DNA of 15,985 bases, from positions 1-15,985 of the forward strand of contig CAADSS010000095.1 in assembly GCA_900751695.1 (NCBI GenBank), read 5' to 3'. The notes under the pieces were generated by a model, which did no database searches, was not told where the DNA came from, and saw only the letters and a program-made list of their open reading frames with translations. Shown here one piece after another: positions 5,561 to 13,412 of the stretch. The position numbers and the translations under genes are program-made. Origin of the DNA: an uncultured Collinsella sp. (lineage in GTDB: Bacteria; Actinomycetota; Coriobacteriia; Coriobacteriales; Coriobacteriaceae). Numbering within the stretch: the stretch's first letter is position 1; the number at the start of each line of letters is the position of its first letter.

Positions 5561-7225
5561 ATGAAAGAAAAATTCCAATCGTTCGGAAAGGCAATGCTCG
5601 TTCCGATTACGCTCATTGCCATTTCCGGTCTCTTTTTGGGTATCGGTAGCGTTTTTACGACCGAACTGACCCTTGTGTCCCTTGGCGTTAACTGGGACTG
5701 GTATGTCGCTTCGCCGCTCTTTACGTTCTTCTCGGTATTTAAGGGTCTCGGCGAGGTAATCATTGGAAACCTCGGTGTTTTGTTTGCCGTCGGCTGCGCC
5801 TTCTCCTTGTCTCGCAAAGAGAAGGGCTGGGCTGCCTTTTCTGCCCTTGTCTGCTATCTCACCATGCTCAAGACGGTTGAGATTCTGCTTGGAGCAGCTG
5901 GCTTGGCTGCCGACAATACAACGGTGGAAGCTCTTCAGAAGGTCGGCCTTACGTCCATTCAGGCGAGTGAGCAGTCCGCACTCTACACTACCTCGCTCGG
6001 CTTTTTTGGCTACAGCTCTGGTGTCTTTGGCGGCATTATCGTGGGCTGCCTGGTCGCCTGGATCACCGGCCGTTTTTACAAGACCAAGCTTCCAACGGCG
6101 CTGGCGTTTTTTGCGGGCAGTCGAACGGTCCCCATTGTATCGCTGGTCGCCGGTGGCATCCTGGGCGGCATCATGTACTTCGTCTGGCCCGTCATCGGTG
6201 GATGCTTCTCGGGTATTGCGACGTTCGTGAAAGGCTCCGGTCTGGTCGGTACGTTTGTCTATCGCTGGGTGCTCGAGAGCCTTGTGCCGTTTGGCTTGCA
6301 TCCGCTGCTCGAGACGCCCATGTATTGGACTGAGCTTGGCGGCTCCATGGTCGTCGATGGAACGCGCGTGGTGGGCAATAGCGCCATTCAGCTTGCACAG
6401 CTCGCTTCTCCCAGCAGTGACAAGCTCTTGGTTAGGGCCTTCATGGCTGGCTATGGCATTAACGATTACGCGTTGTTCCCGGGCATCGCCCTTGCTATGT
6501 GGTCTTGTGCCAAGCCCCAGAACCGCAAGAAGGTTGCTGGTCTTTTAATCCCCACAGTGATTTCGACTGTTTTCTTTGGCGTTACGGAGCCTATTCTCTT
6601 TACGTTCCTGTTTGCCGCCCCCTGGCTCTACTTTGGCGTTTACGCTCCGCTTTCCGGACTGGGTGAAGTTCTCTCGGAGGCAATGGGCGTTTCGGTGTAC
6701 CAGGGAAATATCAAGGACCTGATCCCATTCTTATTCCGCCCCGAGAAGCTTAATCTGCTTCCGTACCTTATCCTGCTCCCCGCCTTTTTCCTGGCAGCTT
6801 TCTTCCTCTTCCGGTTCTTTATTACTAAGTTCGATATCAAGACGCCCGGTCGAGACGATGGTGACGATATTGAGTTGATCAACAGCAGAGCCGAGTTCGA
6901 GGCAAAGGCCGCTGAGGCAAAGGGCGAGTCTGATAGCACTCCCGAGAAGGCAGTCCAGGGCCGTGCGACCAAGGACAGCGCGCTTGCTGTTGGCATTGTC
7001 GAAGCGCTTGGTGGAGCCGACAACATTGATGATCTTGACAACTGCATCTCACGTCTTCGCGTGATTGTCAAGGATGGTTCTAAGGTTGCAGACGACGAGG
7101 TGTTCACCAAGAATCTTGAAGCTATGGGCGTTATCCGCCTGAGCGACAAGGCAATCCAGGTCATTTACGGTCCTCGTGTCGGCGAAGTCGCTTCTGAGGT
7201 GCACGAAGTTCTCGGTGACGAGTAA
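5561..7225 (+). CDS. PTS permease, EIIC-EIIB, glucose/maltose family
   Basis: Predicted sugar-phosphorylating transporter of the inner membrane, 554 residues. Start ATG 5561 is chosen for the strong GAGGAGGGAA site at 5549-5556; an in-frame ATG at 5429 would precede the predicted promoter and start point. Residues about 1-430 are the multi-spanning EIIC channel, followed by a charged linker and an EIIB domain from about residue 475. The EIIB phosphorylation cysteine is Cys495 in the NCISRLRV motif (family form C-x-TRLR-like). There is no EIIA domain, so phosphate must come from a separate glucose-type EIIA elsewhere. An RpiR-type regulator and a GH4 phospho-glycosidase follow, so the transported sugar is probably an alpha- or beta-glucoside such as maltose or a related disaccharide. 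The exact sugar cannot be fixed from sequence. Confidence 0.85.
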   Translation: MKEKFQSFGKAMLVPITLIAISGLFLGIGSVFTTELTLVSLGVNWDWYVASPLFTFFSVFKGLGEVIIGNLGVLFAVGCAFSLSRKEKGWAAFSALVCYLTMLKTVEILLGAAGLAADNTTVEALQKVGLTSIQASEQSALYTTSLGFFGYSSGVFGGIIVGCLVAWITGRFYKTKLPTALAFFAGSRTVPIVSLVAGGILGGIMYFVWPVIGGCFSGIATFVKGSGLVGTFVYRWVLESLVPFGLHPLLETPMYWTELGGSMVVDGTRVVGNSAIQLAQLASPSSDKLLVRAFMAGYGINDYALFPGIALAMWSCAKPQNRKKVAGLLIPTVISTVFFGVTEPILFTFLFAAPWLYFGVYAPLSGLGEVLSEAMGVSVYQGNIKDLIPFLFRPEKLNLLPYLILLPAFFLAAFFLFRFFITKFDIKTPGRDDGDDIELINSRAEFEAKAAEAKGESDSTPEKAVQGRATKDSALAVGIVEALGGADNIDDLDNCISRLRVIVKDGSKVADDEVFTKNLEAMGVIRLSDKAIQVIYGPRVGEVASEVHEVLGDE

Positions 7226-7243
7226 AACGCGCAAGTGGCTTTC

Positions 7244-7260
7244 AATTGCATAGCGCAATT
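7244..7260. terminator. Small hairpin between convergent PTS and regulator genes
   Basis: AATTGC-ATAGC-GCAATT forms a 6-bp hairpin in the 62-base gap between two converging genes. It has no T tract on either strand, so it is at best a weak bidirectional terminator. Nothing better was seen in this gap. Confidence 0.25.
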
Positions 7261-7287
7261 CCAGGGCTTGGCTTCCTATCGCATGAT

Positions 7288-8040
7288 TTAGGGGGCCAGG
7301 CCTTCTTGTTTTAGATTGTCAAGGCAGATACTCAATAGTTCTCCGAATGCGAGAATACAACTTCCGGTAAAGCAGTTAGGCTTAACGTTCTTAAGATCCA
7401 TTGGGTGATCGTCATGTATCGTAAAGATCGCGTCTGCCGTCTTGGCGAGCTCGCTGTCTTCGTTGCCGGTAAACGCGAGGGTCGTAATGCCCGCGTCGTG
7501 GCATGCCCTTGCGGTTTCCAGGATGGCTTCTGTCTGCCCCGATTTGGATATGAGCATCATGCAGCTGAGCGTATTTCGGTTGGATTCGACAAACTGATCG
7601 GTTTCTAGGAAGTCCTGTATGACGGCCAAAAAGCCAAGCCCAACGAGCTTAGTCGCCATGTACTGCGCAACGATGCGTGAGAAGCCCTCTCCGTTTACTC
7701 CGATCATTCTGTTGCGATGCAGTGCGGCGATGAATACGTCTACATCTCCGGTGTGACATACGAAGTGGACGCTACTGTCTTTGAGTGATTGATTCATTTC
7801 GCGGGAGACATGCTGAAGGTGCTTGAGATCGTACATCATTTCGCGGTAGCCACGGTAGCCGAGCTTTTTAGAAAGCCTGATGACTGTCGTCATGCTGGTA
7901 AAGCATGCCATGGCGACGGGTTTTATGCCAATATCATCGAGGGTGTCGATATTGTTGAGTAGGTATTCGAGTACGCTTTGCTCGGTTTCGGATAGCTTTG
8001 CGGCTGAGTAGAGCTTGGAAATCTGCTTTTTATCAACCAT
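7288..8040 (-). CDS. RpiR/MurR-family transcriptional regulator with SIS domain
   Basis: Cytoplasmic DNA-binding protein, 250 residues, usual for the family. The start is the ATG at 8038-8040 (protein MVDKKQ...), preceded on the minus strand by GGAAGGAAG. The longer open frame beyond it has no family similarity and runs through the divergent promoter region. The N-terminal part, about residues 1-80, is the helix-turn-helix domain (PVAMACFTSMTTVIRLSKKL, then GYRGYREM). The C-terminal half is a sugar-phosphate-binding SIS domain with GEGFSRIVAQYM, LISKSGQTEAILE and ITTLAFTGN. It sits between the PTS gene and the GH4 enzyme, divergent from the latter, so it most likely senses the phosphorylated sugar and controls both. 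Whether it represses or activates is not shown. Confidence 0.85.
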   Translation of the reverse strand: MVDKKQISKLYSAAKLSETEQSVLEYLLNNIDTLDDIGIKPVAMACFTSMTTVIRLSKKLGYRGYREMMYDLKHLQHVSREMNQSLKDSSVHFVCHTGDVDVFIAALHRNRMIGVNGEGFSRIVAQYMATKLVGLGFLAVIQDFLETDQFVESNRNTLSCMMLISKSGQTEAILETARACHDAGITTLAFTGNEDSELAKTADAIFTIHDDHPMDLKNVKPNCFTGSCILAFGELLSICLDNLKQEGLAP

Positions 8041-8111
8041 CGGTGCTTCCTTCCCGCCGGACGTGTGTGGCCGCTTCCGTTGCGTAAATAATAACTCCTT
8101 GGGGAATTCCT

Positions 8112-8137
8112 TTCCCGCCTTGCAACCGGGGCGGGAA
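8112..8137. promoter_or_regulatory. Inverted repeat in the regulator/GH4 divergent region, candidate operator
   Basis: TTCCCGCC (8112-8119) and GGCGGGAA (8130-8137) form a perfect 8-bp inverted repeat with a 10-base spacer. A further direct copy of TTCCCGCC lies at 8051-8058, over the regulator's own ribosome binding region. The spacing is suitable for a dimeric regulator; assignment to the RpiR protein is inferred. Confidence 0.4.
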
Positions 8138-8152
8138 GCGGCCCTCCATGCT

Positions 8153-8165
8153 GGATACAATATCC
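8153..8165 (+). promoter_or_regulatory. Likely -10 region of the GH4 gene within a short palindrome
   Basis: TACAAT (8156-8161) lies inside GGATA-CAA-TATCC, about 55 bases before the GH4 start. No good -35 box is found at the usual distance, as expected if an activator helps. The palindrome could itself be a regulator half-site pair. Confidence 0.35.
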
Positions 8166-8215
8166 AAACACAGGCGAACCATGCAATATTCAATGTGCTA
8201 ATTGGGGGTTTCGAT

Positions 8216-9589
8216 ATGAAACTTACGGTCATAGGTGGCGGTGGCGTCCGCTCCATGTTTTTGGCAAAGAGCATAGCCCAGCAGGCGTCATCGCTTGGGA
8301 TCGACGAACTTGTGTTTATGGACAATGATCCCGAGAAGCTGCGCATCTACGGTGGCCTTGCCGCCCATGTCTCGGGCATGCTTTGCCCCACGCTTAATTT
8401 TTCACTGACGGGCGATGCGGTCGAGGCCGTTAAGGACGCCGATTACGTGATCACGACGATTCGCGTCGGTGGGGACCATATGCGCGTTCGCGATGAGCGC
8501 ATTGCTCTTTCGCATGGGGTTCTTGGCCAAGAGACGACTGGCGCAGCCGGCGTGTCTTTTGCCATGCGCTCCGTTCCTGCGCTTGCTTCGTATTGCGAGT
8601 TAATCAAGAAGTACGCAAAGCCGGACGTCAAGGTGTTTAACTTTACTAATCCCGCTGGCGTCGTATCTCAGGCCCTACGCGATATGGGCTATGATTTTAC
8701 TTATGGCATTTGCGATGCCCCCTCGGGCATGTTGCATCAGTTTGCCGAGTATAAAGGCGTTGATCCCGCATCGGTTCAGGGCGAGTGCTATGGACTCAAC
8801 CACCTCTCGTTCTTCCGCAATGTGACGGTTGACGGCGAGGACATCATGTCCGACTTGATCCACGACGACGGGGCATATGCTCATACAGATCTTAGGTTCT
8901 TCGAGAAGGACCTCGTCCTAAATCGCGGATGCGTGCCAAATGAGTACCTATACTATTTCTACTATCGCGAGCGCGCCGTTGCCAACGTTCTCTCTTCGCC
9001 CCAGACGCGCGGCGAACTAATCGAAGAAATTAATCGAGAAATGACGAGCGAGCTTGCATCTATCGATATTGAGAACGACTTCGAAAAAGGCCTCGCGTGC
9101 TTTGAGAAGTGGTACGGAATGCGCGAAAACAACTACATGGCGGCCGAGACGGGTATTCATCGCGACAAGCCGTGGACGTTTGACGTGTACGGCAAAGATG
9201 CTGGCGGATACGCAGGTGTCGCGCTCCGCTTCATGGATATTGCTCGCTCTGGCAAGACGCAGCAGATGATCCTGTGCACCCCCAACAATGGCGCCATCCC
9301 CGGCCTTCTCGATACAGATGTCATTGAGTCAACGTGCGATATCTCTACCGATGGCTGCGTGCCGCATCGCGTCGAAGCCGATTCTGTGCCCGCGGGAAAC
9401 CTCGAATTGATTCGTCGCGTCAAGTACTACGAGCGCACCGTGGCGCGTGGCATCGTTAACCGATCGAAGCGCGACATTGTCGAGAGCCTCGCGATGCACC
9501 CGCTCGTTAATTCGTACTCCTTGGCGAAAGATATCGCCGCGCAGTACTTTGAGCTTAACCGCGACTACATCGACGGCTGGACAGACTAG
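8216..9589 (+). CDS. Glycoside hydrolase family 4 phospho-glycosidase
   Basis: Cytoplasmic NAD- and metal-dependent enzyme that cleaves 6-phospho-glucosides delivered by a PTS; 457 residues, normal for GH4. ATG 8216 begins the Rossmann strand MKLTVIGGGG. The ribosome binding site is modest (GGGGG, 8203-8207); the open frame extends upstream through the divergent promoter, so that part is not used. Seen in order: IRVGGDHMRVRDER, LGQETTGAAG, NFTNPAG (142-148), CDAP with likely metal ligand Cys166, and GLNHLSF with His196. In GH4, CDMP is associated with 6-phospho-alpha-glucosidases and CN-I/V-P with the beta enzymes; CDAP is closer to the first, whereas NFTNPAG and the GLNH context resemble beta-type members. 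Alpha or beta specificity is therefore left open. It is divergent from the RpiR regulator and works with the PTS permease upstream. Confidence 0.85.
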   Translation: MKLTVIGGGGVRSMFLAKSIAQQASSLGIDELVFMDNDPEKLRIYGGLAAHVSGMLCPTLNFSLTGDAVEAVKDADYVITTIRVGGDHMRVRDERIALSHGVLGQETTGAAGVSFAMRSVPALASYCELIKKYAKPDVKVFNFTNPAGVVSQALRDMGYDFTYGICDAPSGMLHQFAEYKGVDPASVQGECYGLNHLSFFRNVTVDGEDIMSDLIHDDGAYAHTDLRFFEKDLVLNRGCVPNEYLYYFYYRERAVANVLSSPQTRGELIEEINREMTSELASIDIENDFEKGLACFEKWYGMRENNYMAAETGIHRDKPWTFDVYGKDAGGYAGVALRFMDIARSGKTQQMILCTPNNGAIPGLLDTDVIESTCDISTDGCVPHRVEADSVPAGNLELIRRVKYYERTVARGIVNRSKRDIVESLAMHPLVNSYSLAKDIAAQYFELNRDYIDGWTD

Positions 9590-9618
9590 TCTGGACGTTA
9601 AAACTAGAAATTATGGAT

Positions 9619-9654
9619 GGGCGGACCGGCGTTTATATTGGCGCCCGTTCGCCC
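9619..9654 (+). terminator. Hairpin after the GH4 gene
   Basis: A 13-position stem (9619-9631 with 9642-9654) has one G-T wobble and one C-C mismatch around a 10-base A/T-rich loop. Only TGCTTAGTAAG follows, so U-tract support is weak. It separates the GH4 gene from the membrane protein gene. Confidence 0.5.
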
Positions 9655-9679
9655 TGCTTAGTAAGAAAACGGGTATAGA

Positions 9680-10507
9680 GTGAACTTGCGAGAGAACTTC
9701 AATGTCTTTCTGGAATCGGGCGATCGGGCGAAGGAATGCCGGAGTGGCTGCACGATGGCGTTATATATCCCCTTGTTTGTTATGAGCGCGCTTCAAATTG
9801 GTGTATCAAACGTTGCAACTGAGCTCGCCTATATCAATCCGTCCATTACGCTTATTTGCACTGTGGTCGCGGCCTTTTTAAACCTGCTTCTATCGAATGT
9901 GGCTTTTTCATTATTTGCCGTCGACCGGTCCAAAGAGACGGTGCAACCTACTCGAACCCCTCCGGTTTATCTCTTGGCCTCGACGGTTCCCCTCCAGATT
10001 TCTGGGGCGCTGCTAATTTATTTGGTTCACTTGATTTTATCGGCAATTGTAGTCTTTGCCTCGCTTGCGAGCAGCCAGCTCGGAGTGTTGTGCTCGCTTG
10101 TGGTGGCAGTAATCGTGACGCTTCTTTCCGCGTCGTTCGTATTCGTGTTAATTGAAGATGCGGACGTGGAGCAGAGGGGACTACGAGGCATTCGGTTTGC
10201 ACCACGCTACATCATGCGTTCGGTCACGGTGCTTCGTTCCTCCTGGAGAGAAATCGCGCGTCCCGCAACGCTGCTGGTGGCATGGAACCTGGTTGCAAGT
10301 TGCGCTATCCAGGTTCTTGTTGGATGGGTAGTTTCGAGTGCGGCGCTGCCGTCGGCACTTTCAGTGACGGCGCTTGTGCATGAGGGACTTTATTATGGGG
10401 CGTTTGCTTATATGCTGCTTTTGCTAGTTCATTGTGCGGTTGCGAGTTGGCTTGAAATTGACGTGCTCATGGGGGTGTCCTTGCGCGTATCCGAGCAGGC
10501 GCGATAG
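9680..10507 (+). CDS. Unrecognised multi-spanning membrane protein
   Basis: I do not recognise the family. About 275 residues with some six hydrophobic segments: roughly two at residues 25-80, two or three at 95-160, one near 195-215 and one near 230-255. Short charged stretches lie between them, including an arginine-rich loop around 165-190. The GTG at 9680 has a weak ribosome binding site. An ATG at 9754, nine bases after GGAG (9741-9744), is an equally good start and would give about 250 residues beginning MALYIPLF. The gene has more A/T-ending codons than the amylase and MFS genes nearby. It follows the GH4 gene after a hairpin and has no obvious promoter of its own, so occasional read-through is possible. 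No catalytic or ligand-binding motif was seen. Confidence 0.6.
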   Translation: MNLRENFNVFLESGDRAKECRSGCTMALYIPLFVMSALQIGVSNVATELAYINPSITLICTVVAAFLNLLLSNVAFSLFAVDRSKETVQPTRTPPVYLLASTVPLQISGALLIYLVHLILSAIVVFASLASSQLGVLCSLVVAVIVTLLSASFVFVLIEDADVEQRGLRGIRFAPRYIMRSVTVLRSSWREIARPATLLVAWNLVASCAIQVLVGWVVSSAALPSALSVTALVHEGLYYGAFAYMLLLLVHCAVASWLEIDVLMGVSLRVSEQAR

Positions 10508-10636
10508 CCCGAAGATGAAGCCGCGTTTTCGACATTGAGTTCCTGCGTACCTTGCTTTTTAAGCAGAATTGGCGCGCCGTCTGTTAACAATCGTTTTCCA
10601 AGAATTCTTTTGTTGCTCATTTTATAGACTTCTCAT

Positions 10637-10645
10637 TGCTATAAT
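10637..10645 (+). promoter_or_regulatory. Extended -10 promoter of the MFS gene
   Basis: TGCTATAAT is a perfect TATAAT (10640-10645) with the TGn extension, which can replace a good -35 box; none is found 17 bases upstream. The ATG at 10683 follows 38 bases later with GGAGAGG at 10667-10673. The A/T-rich stretch from about 10590 may be an UP-type region. Confidence 0.65.
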
Positions 10646-10682
10646 CGCCCACCGCTCAAGATAATCGGAGAGGTTTTCCTAT

Positions 10683-11879
10683 ATGGCTCAAACAAAGCAA
10701 GACGGCATCACGCTCAAGCAGTGGCTCCCGCTCGTCGGGCTCACCTGCTGTGCGTTCGTGTTCAACACGTCGGAGTTTATGCCCATCGGCCTTTTGACTG
10801 ATATCGCCGCGTCGTTCTCGCTCACCGAGGCCCAGGCGGGCATCATGATCTCGGTCTATGCCTGGGGCGTCATGCTGCTGTCGCTGCCGCTCATGGTGTT
10901 CGCCTCGCGCTTTGAGTTCAAGCGGATGCTGCTGGGCGTGCTGGCCGTGTTCTCGCTCGGTCAGTTCCTGTCCGCTGTGGCGCCGACCTATCCCATCCTG
11001 GTCTGCGCGCGCCTGGTGGTCGCTTGCGCACATGCCGTGTTCTGGTCAGTCGCCTCGATTATGGCCTCGCGCCTGGTCGACACTCGCCACGGCGCGCTCG
11101 CCATCAGCATGATCGCTACGGGCTCGTCCATCGCGCAGATCTTTGGCCTGCCTCTCGGTCGCGCCATTGGCTTGGCCGTGGGCTGGCGCATGACGTTTGC
11201 CGTGGTCGGGGGCCTCTCAGCCATCGCGGTCGTCTACCAGGCAGCGGTGTTCCCGGCCATGCCGGCGGGTGAGCGCTTTACCGTCAAACAGCTGCCCGAG
11301 CTGCTCAAGAACCCGCTCCTCATCGCGCTCTACGCAGTCACGGTCTTCATGGCGACCGGCTATTACGCAAGCTACAGCTATATCGAGCCCTTCCTGGCGC
11401 AGGTCGCGCACGTCGATGCGGGCGCCATTACCATGACGCTGACGGCGTTTGGCTGCTCTGGTTTGCTCGGAAGCTGGCTGTTTGGCCGCCTGTTCGATGG
11501 GCATCGCTTCCCGTTCTTGGCTATCACGCTCTCCGGCGTGCCGGTGGCCCTGCTGCTCATGGGGCCGGCCGCATCGTCGCTCGTGACAGTGCTTGCCGTC
11601 TGCGCACTGTGGGGTTGCTGCGCCACGGCCTTTAACGTGGCGTTTCAGGCCGAGCTCATCAAGCACACGCCGGCAGATTCGTCGGCCGTCGCCATGTCGA
11701 TCTTCTCGGGCCTGTTCAATTTGGGCATTGGTACGGGTACCGCGATCGGCGGAGCCGTGGTTTCGGGTCCCGGTATCGCCTGGATCGGCTTTGTGGGCGG
11801 GGCGATTGCCGTCGTGGGCGTCATCCCCGCCATCACGGTGATGTTTCCAGCCATCCGCCGCGCCAAGCCCGTCGCCTAA
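10683..11879 (+). CDS. sotB: MFS exporter of the SotB/YdeA (sugar efflux) type
   Basis: Inner-membrane proton-driven exporter, 398 residues with about 12 hydrophobic segments. Strong resemblance to E. coli SotB runs throughout: FNTSEFMPIGLL near the N-terminus, the SVYAWGVMLLSLP segment, AHAVFWSV, IATGSSIAQIFGLPLGR, then GWRMTF, YYASYSYIEPF and SGLFNLGIGTG near the end. SotB exports arabinose, IPTG and related sugars in E. coli; related MFS proteins export drugs or purines, so the real cargo here is uncertain. The gene has its own promoter and good ribosome binding site. It ends 16 bases before the long palindrome at 11895, which is followed by TTATTTT and probably serves as its terminator. 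Confidence 0.8.
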   Translation: MAQTKQDGITLKQWLPLVGLTCCAFVFNTSEFMPIGLLTDIAASFSLTEAQAGIMISVYAWGVMLLSLPLMVFASRFEFKRMLLGVLAVFSLGQFLSAVAPTYPILVCARLVVACAHAVFWSVASIMASRLVDTRHGALAISMIATGSSIAQIFGLPLGRAIGLAVGWRMTFAVVGGLSAIAVVYQAAVFPAMPAGERFTVKQLPELLKNPLLIALYAVTVFMATGYYASYSYIEPFLAQVAHVDAGAITMTLTAFGCSGLLGSWLFGRLFDGHRFPFLAITLSGVPVALLLMGPAASSLVTVLAVCALWGCCATAFNVAFQAELIKHTPADSSAVAMSIFSGLFNLGIGTGTAIGGAVVSGPGIAWIGFVGGAIAVVGVIPAITVMFPAIRRAKPVA

Positions 11880-11894
11880 TCACGTCCCCTCATC

Positions 11895-11967
11895 AGTTGC
11901 GGTGGAATAGTTCCTGTTTAAGGCCTCTGAAAGCCCAAGCAGGAACTATTCCACCGCAACTTATTTT
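11895..11967 (+). repeat. Long palindromic repeat, copy 2, acting as terminator
   Basis: A perfect 22-bp inverted repeat (11895-11916 with 11940-11961), extended by three more pairs including one wobble, and followed by TTATTTT. The arms match copy 1 at 2392-2456 nearly base for base. The central part differs but keeps AGGCC and a GAA-rich stretch. Position right after the exporter gene plus the T-rich tail supports termination in plus orientation. Confidence 0.85.
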
Positions 11968-12032
11968 GGGGGAGGGGATGCGCGGCGGGCATACAATGGA
12001 TGTCGTTGTGTTGAGCTTACCGGGAGGTTGCT

Positions 12033-13409
12033 ATGTGGGCATACGAGACGACGTTCTATCAGATCTATCCGCTGGGCTTTTGCGGAGCTCCGTGCGAAAA
12101 CGCCGCCCCCGTTGCCGAGGATGAGCTCGCCCAGGCTGTCAACGCCGCGCCAAACCCCGATGCGCCCATCATGAAGATCGCCCAATGGGCCGACTACCTG
12201 CAGGAACTCGGCGTTGGCACTGTGCTCATCAACCCGCCGCTCGAATCTGATAGCCACGGCTACGATACACGCAGCCTGCGCCACATCGACCGCCGCCTGG
12301 GTGGGGACGCCGACTTTGCCGCCGTATGCGACACGCTGCATGCCCATGGCATCCGCGTGGTGCTCGATGCCGTCTTCAACCACGTCGGCCGTGGCTTTTG
12401 GGCCTTCCGCGATGTGCAGGAGCGTAAGTGGGACTCGCCCTACAAGGATTGGTTCCACATTAGCTTTGACGGTGACTCGTGCTATGGCGACGGCTTTTGT
12501 TACGAGGGCTGGGAAGGCCATTTTGAGCTCGTGAAGCTCAACCTGCAAAACCCCGCCGTGGTCGATTACCTGCTCGAGTCCGTGCGCCGCTGGGCCGAGG
12601 TCTTTGGCGTCGACGGCCTGCGCCTGGACGTTGCCTATATGCTCGACCGCGACTTTATGCGCCGCCTGCACGCCTTTACCCGTGAGCTCAAGCCCGACTT
12701 TGTGCTGATCGGCGAGACGCTCCACGGCGACTACAACCAAATCGTCAACGACGAGATGCTCGACTCCTGCACCAACTACGAGTGCTACAAGGGCCTGTAC
12801 TCCAGCTTTAATTCGGTCAACATGTTCGAGATCGCCCATTCGCTGCACCGCCAGTTTGGCGGCGACCCGTGGTGCATCTACCGCGGCAAGCACCTGCTGT
12901 CGTTTGTCGACAACCACGATGTGCCGCGCCTGGCAAGCATCCTCACTGACAAGTCGTGCCTGCGCCCCGCCTATGGCATGCTCTTTGGCATGCCGGGCAT
13001 CCCGTGCGTCTACTATGGCAGCGAGTGGGGAATTGCTGGTGAAAAGGGCGGCCCCGATGGCGACTGGGCGCTGCGCCCTGCGCTCGATGAGCCTGCGCCC
13101 AACGAGCTGACGACGTTCATCACGCAGCTTGCGCACCTTCGCTCGGCCGACGACGCAGCTGCCCGTGCTCTCAACTACGGTGCCTATCGCAACGTGGTGA
13201 TCCAGAACAAGCAGCTGCTGTTCGAACGCGCCTGTGACGGTGCGACGGTGCTCGTGGCGGTGAACGCCGTGGGTGAGCCTTACGCCTTTGGCGCTGGCGA
13301 ACTCAACGGCTCCTTCGTCGACCTGCTTGCCGACGATGCGCCCACGGTCGAGCTGACGGGCACCCTTGAGCTTGCGCCCTACGAGGCGCACTATCTGTTG
13401 AGGGCCTAG
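12033..13409 (+). CDS. Cytoplasmic alpha-amylase family (GH13) enzyme
   Basis: Acts on alpha-glucosidic bonds of maltodextrin-like substrates; 458 residues with no signal peptide, so intracellular. ATG 12033 follows GGGAGG (12022-12027). GH13 regions in order: DAVFNHVG with His117, GLRLDVAYM with the nucleophile Asp199, LIGETLHG with the acid/base Glu228, and FVDNHDVP with Asp296; all three catalytic residues are present. It starts directly in the barrel (YQIYPLGF) and lacks the N-terminal module of neopullulanases and cyclomaltodextrinases; the last 80 or so residues fit a short C-terminal beta domain. Likely a maltodextrin-processing hydrolase or a relative; the subfamily is not fixed. A DNA glycosylase gene starts three bases after its stop. 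Confidence 0.85.
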   Translation: MWAYETTFYQIYPLGFCGAPCENAAPVAEDELAQAVNAAPNPDAPIMKIAQWADYLQELGVGTVLINPPLESDSHGYDTRSLRHIDRRLGGDADFAAVCDTLHAHGIRVVLDAVFNHVGRGFWAFRDVQERKWDSPYKDWFHISFDGDSCYGDGFCYEGWEGHFELVKLNLQNPAVVDYLLESVRRWAEVFGVDGLRLDVAYMLDRDFMRRLHAFTRELKPDFVLIGETLHGDYNQIVNDEMLDSCTNYECYKGLYSSFNSVNMFEIAHSLHRQFGGDPWCIYRGKHLLSFVDNHDVPRLASILTDKSCLRPAYGMLFGMPGIPCVYYGSEWGIAGEKGGPDGDWALRPALDEPAPNELTTFITQLAHLRSADDAAARALNYGAYRNVVIQNKQLLFERACDGATVLVAVNAVGEPYAFGAGELNGSFVDLLADDAPTVELTGTLELAPYEAHYLLRA

Positions 13410-13412
13410 ATC

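Noticed and set aside
8041..8346. N-terminal extension of the RpiR regulator on the minus strand
   Set aside because: The added part has no family similarity and crosses the divergent promoter region. The ATG at 8038-8040 has a good ribosome binding site and begins the family fold.
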